Shown piece after piece: positions 12,109 through 24,399 of a DNA stretch of 64,000 bases (position 1 is its first letter; each line of letters starts with the position of its first letter). A program made the translations under genes and the position numbers. The stretch lies in the NCBI GenBank assembly GCA_963693285.1, contig OY848917.1, forward strand, positions 24,424,745 to 24,488,744, written 5' to 3'. Under the pieces are notes generated by a model. That model was given only the letters and a program-made list of their open reading frames with translations, did no database searches and was not told the DNA's origin. This DNA is from Xestospongia muta. Lineage: Eukaryota; Porifera; Demospongiae; Haplosclerida; Petrosiidae.

Positions 12109-12675
12109 GCTATATATCGGTATATATATATATATTTTAAAAAACAAATATTTCTTTCAGTGTATATCTTGTACAAATATTAAAGCTTGTTGTGCTCTAG
12201 TTCTGTTATTATATTCTCTATTGTTATGAACAAATGCTTTGTTGACATAACTACTTTCCTGGTATTTAGAAATGTTTTTAACGTATTTACTATAGGAATG
12301 TATATTTTTAAGAGAACTTGAGCAAAAAGAAAACATATGATATAATTTAGTATATAGAAAATAAAAAACAACAACATACAAACAACAATAACAAGAATAC
12401 ATGTACAGGCATATGTTAACTGCATTATAACGTTGTCTTATACTAACTCTAAAAACAAAACAAATGTTGCTTGTAAGTCACACCATAAGACAACAGACTA
12501 TTTAGATCTCCACATAAAACATTGTATGGTAATCATGGATTATAATAGTTTTGGCAGCTTGTGATTGTATGAGCTTTCAAAGAAGAGGCATAACTAAGTT
12601 AAAGTAACTCCAAGGCTAAATGTAAAAAGTACATTACAATGATAGCAATGATTCACTGACCATGATGATACTCTA
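12109..12675. other. Non-coding 3' flank of the minus-strand membrane-protein gene
   Basis: AT-rich. Two overlapping 81-codon minus-strand frames at 12157-12425 look like chance. It should include the 3' UTR of the gene that ends at 12676. Confidence 0.5.
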
Positions 12676-15600
12676 TCAATTGTCTGGTTCCCAATCTTCA
12701 TATATGAAAGAATCATCAGGCCTTAGCAATGGACCACTTTCACAATCTTGTCTTTCTCTTTTCTTTGACATCAGTTTACTTTTTATCATGTTTTGACAAT
12801 GTTGTACTTGTTTTCTAATACATCGAAGACGACTAATTGAGATATATCCATGATACATCAAAATGACTATATAAGTGATGACACAGAGGACAATCTGAAC
12901 TGTTGTTGCAATATTAATTGCTGTAGTGTTTTCTGATGAACTGTAGGAGAGAGATGTGACTGAATTGACCAAGAGAAGTACCATGAACCACAAATCTAAC
13001 ACATTCAATATCTTGTTCTTATATGGTAGAACAATAGCTTGAGTAATAATAAACAAATTCAAGATAAATGTTAACAATAACAGTTGTAGAGTCATGTTGC
13101 TACCTTGAAGAACAGCTGTGATAATGTAGATAAGAGATAAAATAACCAACCTCAATCCAAACCAGTACCTTAACCTCTCTTTGTAAGGTCCATGAATAGC
13201 GTCAATAAATGGTCGAAAGTACTTGGCTATAAAACGACTTCTTAACATATTAACTCCAAACAAGCCAACCAATATAAAAGGTATGATAAAAAGACAGAGT
13301 ACTCCAATACTAACACATAATAAAACAATGTGGTAAGGATTTTGACCATAGAGGACACTGCCATCTCTAAACCAAACTAGTAATTTACCAGTAGAATTAT
13401 TGGTGCTATTAAAATGAATATGAGCTGGAGTGAGAACAGTTAATGAGATAGAAAAGAAATCTGAGTATGAGATGTACATCAATGTGGCAAGCACTTGTAC
13501 AGAAGACCCAACAATCATGTTTGCAATCCTGGTAGAATATCGACTTAATAGGACAATAAGAGCAACTATTAACCAAAAATAAAGTGGAAAAAAATATAAT
13601 ATAGCAGTCTTTCCCAGTTCATCGAGATTTCTTGTTATACATACTGGTACATACCAGTGGTATTTTATAGAAATGAGGAAGCTCAGCATATATCGTAGAG
13701 CAGTATTTCTTAATGCCATATCATCTGAGGGTGTAACAAATGGCCAAAGATTAATCCAAAAAATAATTCCTCCCAGAGTTCCTAAGTCAATGGTCAGTCT
13801 CAAACTAAACAAAACTAAGACATACACAATGCCAAGTAGCATGACAAATGTCAAAGTAAGTGCAATATGTGTCACATTTGAACATATATAGCAATCACTA
13901 CTCCCCAATACAACACTATAGCCCTCCTTACATTGACCACATAACCATCCCATGCGATTCCCTCTACACATGATATCAGAGTGTATTATATTTATTGATG
14001 TAATTTGTTGACAATATCCAGGAGGACAATGTTCATTGTAACCAAGAATGCTTGAATTGTTTACAGTCCCTAACCATGATTGAGGTGGAACATAAACAGT
14101 TGTATCATCAATATCACATTTTGTGATACCAGATCCTATTAGAAATGAACTGCATACACATGCTGTGGTTTTAGTATCATACACAAATCCTAGAGGACAA
14201 GTTTGCTGAACAAGTGTAATTGAATATGTAGGATTATATCCTAGTACTGCAAAATATAAATGCATTGTGCCTTCAGTATTCTCTGGAAGTATTGTAAAAT
14301 TTAATGTTGTACAATTTTTGGCGTAAACAGTTTGAATTTGTTGTTTTAAAGGTAGCCTATTTGTGATATCAAATGTTAGCATATCATAATGTCTATGCTT
14401 GCGCACTTTTTTAGATATAGTCAACCTAGTGAGAATTTGTGCATAAGTTGGATTACCATTAAAATCATATGCTGTTAAGTTAATTTTAATTGTTTCTCCT
14501 GGATACACTTTGATTTGGCTAACATTATTGATACTGCATTGATTTGTGCTTACAGCAACTGATGATATTTCTCCAATATGATTATTTCCATCAAAATAAA
14601 ATAACTTGTTATACAGGTTTGTGTTATTATTGTCCTTTAAAAACAACTGTTGGCAATGATATAATGGAGATACATAGATAGAATTACCAGCATATTTTGC
14701 ACTGTTTTGTTTAAAAGTTAAACGAGCATTAAGTTGAGAAATGTTTTGACTTACTACTTGAATAGCACACAATGGATTTGTGTTAGGAGTATTTCTGTCC
14801 ATGTGTGAGTAAATTGCACCACCATAAAAGAAAGCACTGTTATTAATGAAAGTAGCATTAGTTAATTCATGTATGTAAAGATGTGAAAGTGAATCAAGTC
14901 TGATAGCAGCTCCATGACTTGCTTTGTTGTTATAGAAAGTTAATGTACCATTTAAATGAATGTCACTGTTATAAGCTTGTATTACTGAGCCTGTTATATA
15001 ATTAAAGAAATTATTTTCTCCGTTGATGTAAACAGATGCTGTGTTTACAAAAACTAATTTCCCAGTATTTAAAGCTGTTTCCAATGAACCACTTGATGCC
15101 CTCTTTATATTTACAGACTCTAAAATGATGAATACATTTTTAAAGGAACATGCATGGCTTTTATTTGTTTCTGAGAGAATAAATGGACCACGTGCCCCAG
15201 CAAATGACTGAGAATAGTGCAAATTGAGCATATGAATTTGAAGTTTACAAGACACTTTTGAAGATGTAATGATATGTAAAATGGAGTGGTTAAATTTATT
15301 GAAACTAGCAGAACTGAAGTCATCATTAGAAAAATGTCCCTGGTGTCTATCTTTAATAAAACTATCAGAAATGTTTAATATAACCCATGGTTTATTATCT
15401 TTACATCCTATGTAAGAACTTGATTTTGATACTGTGGTTACCATACAACCTATACCAAATGTACTTTTTGAAATGCTGGAATCTAAAAAATTGTGTTCAA
15501 AGTTAGATTTTGTGATAGTAATAGAAACCTTACTTATTGGAGCATCACTAAATATAAATGCTAAACCATTAAAGACACCACCAAATACCACAGACCAATA

Positions 15601-16458
15601 TGTATCAGACAAATAAACATTAGCACTGTAGTCACCTTGGCTAAATATAACAGTCATACCAGCTGCAAATGCACTGATTGCTTTTGGTTGATCATTTTCA
15701 GTGTGGAGTTTAGCAGCATTTATTACATCATTATATGGTACAAGGTTTATATTCCATTGCATTTGCATTGTATTTATAAACACAACTGCTTCTAGTATCT
15801 CAACACTATTGTCAGCATTACTAAAATATAATATGAGACCAGACCCACTACAATTTGGAAGAAGATTTTGAGAACATTTGAAAGGATTGGAAAAAACAAT
15901 GTTAATATTAGTGAGAGTCACGTTATTGTTAGGATTTATTAGAAGAGCTGCAAACCCATAATAATTACTGATTTTAACTCTAAAGAGAGTAATATCAGAG
16001 GAGTAGCTGACAAGTAATGTTACTAACTGATCCTCATGAAAAAAGAAAGCTGTATCATTAGGGTAAAGGGTGTTGGTTTGATCAGGAGATGGCATTGGTC
16101 CACCACACTGTGTTATATTTATGTTATCAATAACTAAACCAGTTACATTATAGAAACCAAAGCCAACAGATACATCATTTTGTTGTTTACAAGTTATAAT
16201 TGCAGTTACATTGGATGCACTAGATAAGGTGATATTGAAAGTGTTACTAACCAGACAAAAAGTACTTGAAGAGAGGTTGTGATTTACATCAGGAGAGAGC
16301 TGTAGTTGGGTGCCTGGTGGAAGAGAATGACCTGGAGGTCCACAAAGGTGATTTTCTAGATCATCAGGTTGTGTAAGTAGAAACATTTGGGAGATACTTG
16401 TTGGTAGACTGCATACCAGTAGAAATGTGTACAGCAAAAGAACCATATTGCATGTCAT
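12676..16458 (-). CDS. Large multi-pass membrane protein with extracellular beta-helix-like ectodomain
   Basis: One uninterrupted frame of 1260 residues. Residues 1-23 are a signal peptide ending at Ser-Gln. Residues about 30-745 are Asn-rich with many N-x-S/T sites and short repeats with NNxA/NNSAFFYGGAIYS-type motifs, as in right-handed beta-helix or PMP-type ectodomains. Residues about 750-860 are Cys-rich (CPLGFVYD, CPPGYC, CRGNRMGWLCGQC, CYICSN). From about 863 to 1206 there are roughly eight to ten hydrophobic segments, with FRPFIDAIHGPYKERLRYWFG between two of them. The tail is short, basic then acidic, and cytosolic. It looks like a surface receptor or adhesion/transport protein; the ligand is unknown. 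It is intronless beside intron-rich genes. Start chosen at the ATG that gives the signal peptide. Confidence 0.8.
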   Translation of the reverse strand: MTCNMVLLLYTFLLVCSLPTSISQMFLLTQPDDLENHLCGPPGHSLPPGTQLQLSPDVNHNLSSSTFCLVSNTFNITLSSASNVTAIITCKQQNDVSVGFGFYNVTGLVIDNINITQCGGPMPSPDQTNTLYPNDTAFFFHEDQLVTLLVSYSSDITLFRVKISNYYGFAALLINPNNNVTLTNINIVFSNPFKCSQNLLPNCSGSGLILYFSNADNSVEILEAVVFINTMQMQWNINLVPYNDVINAAKLHTENDQPKAISAFAAGMTVIFSQGDYSANVYLSDTYWSVVFGGVFNGLAFIFSDAPISKVSITITKSNFEHNFLDSSISKSTFGIGCMVTTVSKSSSYIGCKDNKPWVILNISDSFIKDRHQGHFSNDDFSSASFNKFNHSILHIITSSKVSCKLQIHMLNLHYSQSFAGARGPFILSETNKSHACSFKNVFIILESVNIKRASSGSLETALNTGKLVFVNTASVYINGENNFFNYITGSVIQAYNSDIHLNGTLTFYNNKASHGAAIRLDSLSHLYIHELTNATFINNSAFFYGGAIYSHMDRNTPNTNPLCAIQVVSQNISQLNARLTFKQNSAKYAGNSIYVSPLYHCQQLFLKDNNNTNLYNKLFYFDGNNHIGEISSVAVSTNQCSINNVSQIKVYPGETIKINLTAYDFNGNPTYAQILTRLTISKKVRKHRHYDMLTFDITNRLPLKQQIQTVYAKNCTTLNFTILPENTEGTMHLYFAVLGYNPTYSITLVQQTCPLGFVYDTKTTACVCSSFLIGSGITKCDIDDTTVYVPPQSWLGTVNNSSILGYNEHCPPGYCQQITSINIIHSDIMCRGNRMGWLCGQCKEGYSVVLGSSDCYICSNVTHIALTLTFVMLLGIVYVLVLFSLRLTIDLGTLGGIIFWINLWPFVTPSDDMALRNTALRYMLSFLISIKYHWYVPVCITRNLDELGKTAILYFFPLYFWLIVALIVLLSRYSTRIANMIVGSSVQVLATLMYISYSDFFSISLTVLTPAHIHFNSTNNSTGKLLVWFRDGSVLYGQNPYHIVLLCVSIGVLCLFIIPFILVGLFGVNMLRSRFIAKYFRPFIDAIHGPYKERLRYWFGLRLVILSLIYIITAVLQGSNMTLQLLLLTFILNLFIITQAIVLPYKNKILNVLDLWFMVLLLVNSVTSLSYSSSENTTAINIATTVQIVLCVITYIVILMYHGYISISRLRCIRKQVQHCQNMIKSKLMSKKRERQDCESGPLLRPDDSFIYEDWEPDN

Positions 16459-16799
16459 CTAGTGGATCAATCTTTGATCTAACTTGAAAACATTCTGCTC
16501 TAGTGGCGATTATATTATATTTATAGAATTAACTGTTGTTGTATATTTTGTATACTGTGGATACATTTACTATACTTTGAAATTCTCAATTGTCTGTTTT
16601 GTTAAATAATGTATCCCATAATGACATGTAAGTTAGAACAACAATGGTCGTTCTGAAAATGAATAAATCAGAACTTTAGAATAACATGACAATCCAATAT
16701 AATACAGCCAGTTATGATAGTTATGGCAATAAGGCCAAAACTATTTTAGAATTTAATTCCCCAGCAATTTGGTCAAATGTCATTATTATTGTCATCAAA

Positions 16800-16975
16800 T
16801 CTACTTGAAGATTGTATGCAATTTAAATCAGGAGGGAGTTGTAGCTGGTGACTGGTAGAAGAGAATGACTTGTAAGAGAAGACCCAACAAACAGGTTAGC
16901 AATCCTGATAGAACATTGACTTAAATGGACAATAAGAGGAACTATTTACTAAAAATAAAGTGTGAAAAATGCATA
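16800..16975 (-). pseudogene. Relic of the 1260-residue membrane-protein gene
   Basis: Bases near 16820-16870 match the gene's N-terminal coding region (about 16270-16340). Bases near 16875-16970 match a transmembrane region (about 13500-13595). The two pieces are joined directly, so about 2.7 kb has been deleted between them. Confidence 0.6.
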
Positions 16976-17839
16976 AGCATATGATCAAGGGCAAATACTT
17001 TAGAAATACAATTACATTTGATCCTTCCAAATAAAAATATTCCTTCGTGCTATAATTAGTAAATTAAATTGCTATTATCTCAGTACTTTTGACTGACTGT
17101 CTTACCATTAGAGAGATCAGAACTTGTCAGTAGATTTGTTGAATTTCCAGTAATGATTACCTTATATCTCAATGCAAGTATGAAGAATTGATTTCTGCTA
17201 ATGATTTTCATATAGATTATTATAAGACCAGAGTGCTACTTTCAATCATGTACATTTCTTCCCTTATCTCATACATGCAAATGTATAAATAAATTGATGT
17301 AGAGATGACATAGATGACTAATTGGATAAGTCTTATTTTTGACATATCTTTTGAACACTAGGCTGTTTAATGGTAAAATTATTTTTTCATTAATTTATGT
17401 TTAGCTCCTTGTTTTCACTTAATATCAAAGAGAGTAAGTTTAACAAATGCACTTACATAGTATGGAATTGGTTGATATTACTTTGTTATTATATCTAAAT
17501 ATAACATATGCATACAAAAACATTTTAGTTTACAGTGATAATGTATATCTCTTACTGGTGTCAAATCTTCATCAATAAACAGTTTTTAGTAACGTAAAAT
17601 CTGTTAATACCACAAATATAGCATTGATTAAAATTAAACTGTAGAACATCATCTTTACATTTTTTAAATTAATGTAAATGTAGATTTAATTCTCATACAA
17701 TGCAAATATATGTAATATTTCCTCAATCATTGGTACTGTAGTAGAAATTTAAAGATTAAGATAGTGATGTTTATTGCCTACCAACCGCTTATACACATAC
17801 CTACTGATATATACAAACATTATAGCTGATTGAGTAACA

Positions 17840-18215
17840 TGATGTATGACTATGATATAGTTTCAAAACAAACATTATGTCTCAAAACATGTGCTTTTTA
17901 AAAAATGTTTCTATAGGAACTATATTCATAATACTATGTCAAAACAGTGTTGTGTGGCAGCAAGTATGACTCTCTACTGTTTTGTTGTCACTTTTCAGTT
18001 AGTGTCATACACATTAGTCACACTGATCATATGTCATGTCAAACTATTGGTTTATCAAAACATTTAATTTTCTTAGACTAGTACATCTATACATAAGTTT
18101 GCTACCTGCTTACCTATTCTCATTATGAGCGCTCAATTCTCACACATTGTGTATGAGACACACGCATGTCACACAAAACTCACTCTCACACAATTCATAT
18201 CTTCATACTCACTCA
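17840..18215. repeat. Dispersed repeat, copy 1
   Basis: Shares long matches with 19225-19570, for example the common string ATGATGTATGACTATGATAT and the ATTCTCATTATGAGCGCTC block. Non-coding. Confidence 0.75.
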
Positions 18216-18240
18216 TTGCAAGTTTATTAAAAAAGGAAAA

Positions 18241-18390
18241 CTATGTTGTTTCAAAGTTAGAACTGGATGCATTGTAAGTATGAACAATAGCATCATTAAT
18301 ATAAATTTACATATAATATGTTGTTCATAGGAAGCCCATTAAAGATACAGTGTGTGTAACTCCTTGCTGATATTGCAAAAGCATGATATA
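18241..18390 (+). pseudogene. Duplicated remnant of exons 4-5 of the first gene
   Basis: Matches 4010-4150: the end of module exon 4, its GTAAGT donor, the short intron and exon 5. In this copy exon 5 stops even earlier, because the codon after PC is TGA. It marks one edge of the segmental duplication. Confidence 0.75.
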
Positions 18391-20009
18391 AGTATTGAAA
18401 ATGCTGTATACATTTGCATTGTTGGTTTTTTTTATTTTTTATTTTGATCTTTTTGGATTCACTGACCTCTTAATTTACACGGTATATACTACTAGAGCTC
18501 AGATACTTTGATTTACAATATATTTTATTTTAGTACTTTCATAATTCTTGACTGTTGACACTGGAACTGAAAGTGTAGTTTAAATACCCAAAAATTATAT
18601 TTTTTGTATTGGGGACTTGTTTGAAATACTGGCCATAAACAAAGAAGCAATAGAGAGAGCAGGAAGAGAAACATAATAAAATGGACTTAAACAAGTTGCT
18701 AAGTTGCCTTGTTTCCAAACATCAACCATTGAATTAAGCTTTCCAAAAACTTTGCCTTATTTTGTTGATCGTGATTCAGAAGGATGTTCAGTTCCACATT
18801 TATTTATGGTTCTATGACAGGACTGTATTGATAATATTGTGAGCATTGGCACTGACAACTAAAGAACCAGATTAAGAAGGTTGTTCTTCCTCTAATTGAG
18901 TTGTGTTTACAACATGATATGACTTATTTATCAAGTAATAACGAATTCTTTATAGGTTTGTTTTGTTATAATTTGAGTTAAGTGGAGCTAGTGTAATTAA
19001 TAACAACTCGTTTCCTGGCTGTGTTGTGACAATCAATAAGAACAATGAATAACTCACCATGGAGATAACTCACTTTTAGTGTCCTTATAATTCTAATTTC
19101 AGTAGTTGATTACTATGCCGAATTATTTCCAGTCATACAACAACTGAGATAATATGAATAATAGATACACATAAATGAGTTTCTTCTCTGCATCAGACAA
19201 ATGTCAATTGGAACATATGGCAATTGAGTGACATGATGTATGACTATGATATAGTTCCAAAACAAACATTTTGTCTCAAAACATGTGCATTTTAAAACAT
19301 GTTTCTATAGGAACTATATTCATAATATTATACCAAAACAGTGTTGTGTGGTAGCTAGTATAATTCTATACTGTTTTCATGTCACTATTCAGTTGGTGCC
19401 ATATACAATAGTCACACTGATCATAGATATGTCATGTCAAGCTATTTGTTTATCAAAATATTTAATTTTCTTAGAGTGGTAAATTTATACATAAGTTTTC
19501 TACCTGCTTAACTATTCTCATTATGAGCGCTCTCACTCTTACGCAATTCATATCTTCATATCCACGCACTGCATGTTCTGTAAAAAGTATGACTATGAAA
19601 TATAGCGAAGCACATAGCAATAATAATAGTAGTATCAGTAAAAGAACCTTAAAATCATAATTAGTTGAATATGTAATAAGGTTGAGTTAAAACACACTTG
19701 TCACTCGTAACTATATAAATCTTACTCATTTGAAAGCAGTTGTCACTAATACTCATTTGAATGCTAACTGGTTGAGGGCTCTGGTCAGTCTGTCCCATAC
19801 ATGCATAGACAAGTAGCACAAACTTCAGATATATACAAAAGAGTTTTATTGTCTTTCATACAATTCAACTAGCATGTTGTCAAGTTGAACTCTCGATATA
19901 TTAGTTACAGCTCTTTTCTGTTATTTAATCCGGTTTCTAACAAGTTATTATAAACACCCCTAAAAGTGCGTGTATTGTACTGAATTGATTTAGACGCATG
20001 TCAAGAGGA
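18391..20009. other. Non-coding; duplicate of 4.15-5.1 kb plus inserted repeat
   Basis: 18391-19070 corresponds to 4151-4830. 19225-19570 is a repeat of 17840-18215. No gene seen. Confidence 0.55.
19225..19570. repeat. Dispersed repeat, copy 2
   Basis: Second copy of the 17840-18215 repeat, in the same orientation, about 1.4 kb away. Confidence 0.75.
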
Positions 20010-21690
20010 TAAAACTGCGCATGCTCAGTTATGATGTCAGTCATCTAGAGCGTATTTGTGCGTCATTACGGGCTAGGCCCATTGCGTCGTTTTACCAGCC
20101 AACCAGCCACTCGTTTATTATTACAGTGGCATTTCAGTCGCAGAAAATATAGACGGACAATCGAGTTATAGTTGCCGAACGTTTTGTCATCGTGTATTAG
20201 TGTTACAATAAAGATTGAGTCTTTGGTAAACTCTATATCTATCTATAGGTAAGTTACATCTTTACCTAAGTATTACAAAGCAGGATGAAATAATTATATT
20301 GGTATTGAAACATGTGATGCATGTGATCCAATGCCATGTCATTGTAAATAATTTAATTCAATGATAAAATGATTGTAATACAAACTGAACCACATTGTTT
20401 ATATTTCTACTATGATTGTATACACAATTAAATTCACTGCTGTGCAGTTAATTGGTAAACTGAGCAAATGTAATTTAAACCAAGTTTGAATATGGTTAAT
20501 AAGGATGGATCTGAGCCACAATGCTATAATCGCTGGTGAGTTTGACAGCTTTATCCTTGTTCTCTTGTTGCAATAACTATATGATAAAATGACTGATGAG
20601 ATCTCAATTCCATTCACAAAGAAGCAGCTTGAGTTCTTAAAAAGCTGAATGAAACCATCACCAAGAGTCAGATTGGATCTCGTTGTCACTTAACCGGGTC
20701 TCAAGCCAGGAATGCCTCTCCTTGACCAAGGAACACCTCGACTCCATTTTCTTACTATCGAACAACCCAATACTGGCTGCTCTTAGTCTTCATTAGCTTC
20801 TAAATAACTTGAAGGCATAACCCATGCTTATACTGGCAGGCTATAACTGGTATGTGCACTTTGACTAGATATGGTACAGTACACACTACACTATACTATT
20901 ATGAAGGCTTATTACACTTGGCATACACTTACTGCTGTTGGCTGTCATGGCACACACAGTACATGGCATATAACATAATTGGCATAATTGGTTTAACTCC
21001 TATAGCATATTTAATGTATATCTACATATGTTGGCTTCCTATAGTTATCACATATTGCACTCAGCACATTAGTGGCTGACAGATTATAGAAAGATTCATC
21101 ACAGACCACTGATGGAAGGGTGTAGTCACTTCCTACAGTTATCACACACTGCATTCAGTTGTTTACAAGCTGTTAGGACAAACATATCTCATTTAAGAAA
21201 CTAATTCCCATTGTGTTGGCTGTGATGGTTTGAGGCTATGAGCCATAGCAGCAGCTTAAGCCAGTGTGGAAGACTACACAATCAAAGTGCTTGGGCACTG
21301 GTCAGGTGCTACATTACATTTGGACAACAAGACAGGACTTGGCATCACTTACTTCCTGTATAAAGGGAACTTCAGTTACATGTTACACACCAAAATCAAT
21401 CTTGCATATGTATTCATTAGAGATTTGTTTAATTTGTTCAATGATATAATGAGTGTGATAGACTGATAGTACCTGATAACTAATAGGTGGGGTCCTTGTG
21501 TGAGACTTAGCATCCTCAATTGGTAGGAATGGTGCATCTCATGGGTAATGGGTGGACCTCAGGTACTTGCTCCACCCAGTTGTACAACCTAAGGACATGC
21601 CTCATTTCAAAATTAACAAATAAGTATGAGATTTTAATTAATTGAATGATAAGTTAGCTTAATTAACACAAAGAGTAGAGTGATGCATAT
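20010..21690 (+). mobile_element. Decayed tyrosine-recombinase retroelement, copy B
   Basis: Duplicate of copy A. It starts with the same CTGCGCATGCTCAGTTATGA block and keeps the KKLIPIVLAV start of the RNase H relic. It then jumps from the position equivalent to 6328 straight to that equivalent to 7320, losing about 1 kb. The GHWSGATLHLDN segment follows at about 21290-21330. Unlike copy A it keeps about 320 bases of 3' sequence (21365-21685). The two copies therefore complement each other for inferring the ancestral layout. Confidence 0.7.
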
Positions 21691-22454
21691 TTAACAATTT
21701 TACGTTTCCACCTGGGATCCTCTTTACCCATATTATATTGTTAATTGGAGCAAGGGTTCAGTAGTAAATGCCGTATTATATTTGAAAGAATGTAAAGAGA
21801 AACTATCTTTTGAAAATCAGACAAATCTATTATCATATCTTAATTAAATTTTGTTTATTTATAATGTAATTAGTTAGACAAAAGTTATTTGTACAAGTAC
21901 TGTCACTATGGAATTTAAAATAGGACATCTATGTAGATACTAGAAACGTTTTTGTCTTTTTTGAGAAATGACTTACACTGTGTAAGAAATGATTGGTTGA
22001 TTTAATCAATATATAGTTATACAAGTTACATAATGCAAACTGAAATTAAATGTAATATACTTTTGATTACTATTGTCCTATGGGAATTGATTATTATCAA
22101 ATCAAAATATTTTTATTTCTTTAAAAAAACACTTTTAGTTCAAACATTATGTAAACAGTTTACATCATGCAAACTATATAACCATATATTGATTAAATCA
22201 AGCAATCAATGTTTACAGTGTATTTGTTAAACTACATAAACTGTACATGTGTAATTGCTAACTTAAATAATAAATTAAAACTAATATTAATCTCTATCAA
22301 TGTATTTTATTCACTTGCAAACCATGAATTATAATTATAGCTAAACAACCAATCTATATTAACAATGAATAATGTTGATAATGTAATGGTATAACATAAA
22401 AGTGACAGGAAGCTAAGAAATATTCACTATTTTCTATTAAGTTAAATTTCAGAA
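21691..22454. other. Non-coding 5' flank of SAMHD1-like copy B
   Basis: AT-rich; matches 7450-8210 closely. No gene seen. It should hold the promoter of copy B. Confidence 0.5.
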
Positions 22455-24363
22455 ATGGATGAAGAGAAGCAACCACATGAGAAAGTACAGAATTATGATT
22501 AAATTTCATATATTACTATTATTTTGTTAGGTTTTCAATGACCCAATACATGGACATATTAAACTTCATCCACTCTTGGTCTCTATTATTTATACACCCC
22601 AATTTCAAAGACTAAGATATATTAAACAACTTGGTATTTTACTGTATTTTCATCAACAACCTATTACTTTCTATATAGGTGGAGATTATTATGTGTATCC
22701 AGGAGCTTCTCACAATAGATTTGAGCACAGTTTAGGGTAATGCTTTTGTTAATTGCAGTAGGGGTATTATAAAATATATTTAATAGTGTGTCTTATTTAG
22801 CTGGTGAATTTGTTGAGAATCTCAAACGTTGTCAACCAGAACTCAATATTTCTGACAGTGATGTGCTGTGTATTAAAATAGCAGGTCTCTGTCATGATTT
22901 AGGTCATGGACCATTTTCTCATTTGTTTGAGAAACAATTTATTCCTCTTATCACAGGGAATAGAAAATGGAAGGTAAAACTCATTTATTTTAAATTAAAA
23001 TATCCTATTTATTTTTTTGTTATATGTTAAGCACGAGCAAGCCTCTATTAGTATGCTGCAGGATTTGATAGATGACAATAATCTGATGTGTGACTTTGAA
23101 AAGTATCAACTGACAAAAAAAGAAGTAGAGTTCATCAAAGAACTAATAATTGGCAACAGTGAAGGAAAAGATAAAGATAGAATCTTTCTTTATGAAGTAT
23201 AAGCAATATTTTAATATATGTTATAGTTATTTCAATTTGCACAACATCCAGATTGTGGCTAATAAGACTAATGAGGTTGATGTTGATAAATGGGATTATT
23301 TTGCAAGAGATTGCTACCATTTAGGAATTGGTAATAACTTTGACTGGCAACGTTATATAAGGTTTGCTAGAGTTATTAAAGTGGAGGATGGCACTCATCA
23401 CATTTGTGTCAGGGATAAAGTAAGCTTTTCCTATGTAGTATAATGCCATATCATTTTCACAGGAAGTCCATAATTTATTGGAAATGTTTCATGCTCGAAA
23501 TGTTTTACATCGAAGAGCTTATCAACACAAAACAAATCATGCTGTTGAGCTAATGTGAGAAATAGTAATGTATGTTATCATTTGAAAATATCTATCAGGA
23601 TTGCTGATGCATTAAAAGAAGCCAATGACCATTTACTTTTAAAGATAACAGCAGAAGATGGGTAGGTTCAGTCTTTATTGTTCATTTAGTTATATACTTA
23701 TTAAACCTACATCATGTTTGTTAGGAGTGTTCTCAAGGAAGTCAAAATGTCAGATGCAATACATTATATGCCAGCTTATACTCAATTAACAGATACTGTT
23801 TTACAACAAATTATGATGTCATCAAAGTTACAGCTTCAGAAAGTAGGAAACATTTCTATACAACACTTTCATTAACTATGCAATGCTCATCATGATACAG
23901 GCTAAGCAATTGTTGAGAGACATTGAAAAGAGAAATCTGTATGAATTTGTTGGTCAAACACAACCTTATCCAGATAAACTGAAGCTCACTGAGGTATTTG
24001 TAATGTAAAGTTTAGTATTTAGTAAGTGATGTATATTCAGATTGAGATCATGTCCCAAATAATTCAACTGGATTCTACAAACACACTGACTGTAGATGAT
24101 CTCCATGTTAAAGTATGGACCTTATATCTAGTGAAATTTTTAAACCTTACCAGATTGTCACCTTTGATTATGGCACACATGAGAAAAACAAAAGTCCTAT
24201 TGATAGCATGTGGTTTTATACTAAAGAGGAACAAGACAAGCCAATTAAAATCCAACTAAATGAAGTCACTCAAATGTTACCTGCAGTATTTTGTGAGACA
24301 TACATTAGAGTATATTGTAAAAAATTGCATCAACCAACTATTAAATTAGTTAAAAGATATTAA
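22455..24363 (+). CDS. SAMHD1: SAMHD1-like HD-domain dNTP triphosphohydrolase, copy B
   Basis: Twelve exons give an open frame of 452 codons: 22455-22484, 22531-22633, 22679-22736, 22787-22973, 23032-23196, 23252-23419, 23463-23554, 23599-23661, 23725-23842, 23901-23993, 24041-24112, 24154-24363. The family enzyme hydrolyses dNTPs to deoxynucleosides and triphosphate, and limits retroelements and viruses in vertebrates. The HD residues are present: [29 protein letters not shown]. No SAM domain is encoded; ten residues precede VFNDPIHGH. Two oddities: IIDTPQF is IIYTPQF, changing the residue equivalent to human D137 in the GTP-sensing site; and the last donor is AG|AT instead of AG|GT, so translation ends at ...VKRY, dropping a 16-residue final exon. 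It may be functional, altered or newly decaying. Confidence 0.8.
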
Positions 24364-24399
24364 ATTATATTACTCTACTTTGACTTTATACATTTGTAG

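Larger units (their letters stand above)
16459..18240. other. Intergenic mosaic of duplicated fragments
   Basis: No intact gene. It contains a relic of the membrane-protein gene (16800-16975), a block matching 4960-5100 (16975-17130), and the first copy of a roughly 370-base repeat (17840-18215). Confidence 0.6.

Noticed and set aside
12157..12425. Two overlapping 81-codon minus-strand frames
   Set aside because: Overlapping frames with Tyr/Leu/Ile-rich composition in AT-rich DNA, no homology recognised.
13673..15616. Plus- and minus-strand frames of 60-72 codons
   Set aside because: Shadows of the 1260-residue gene.
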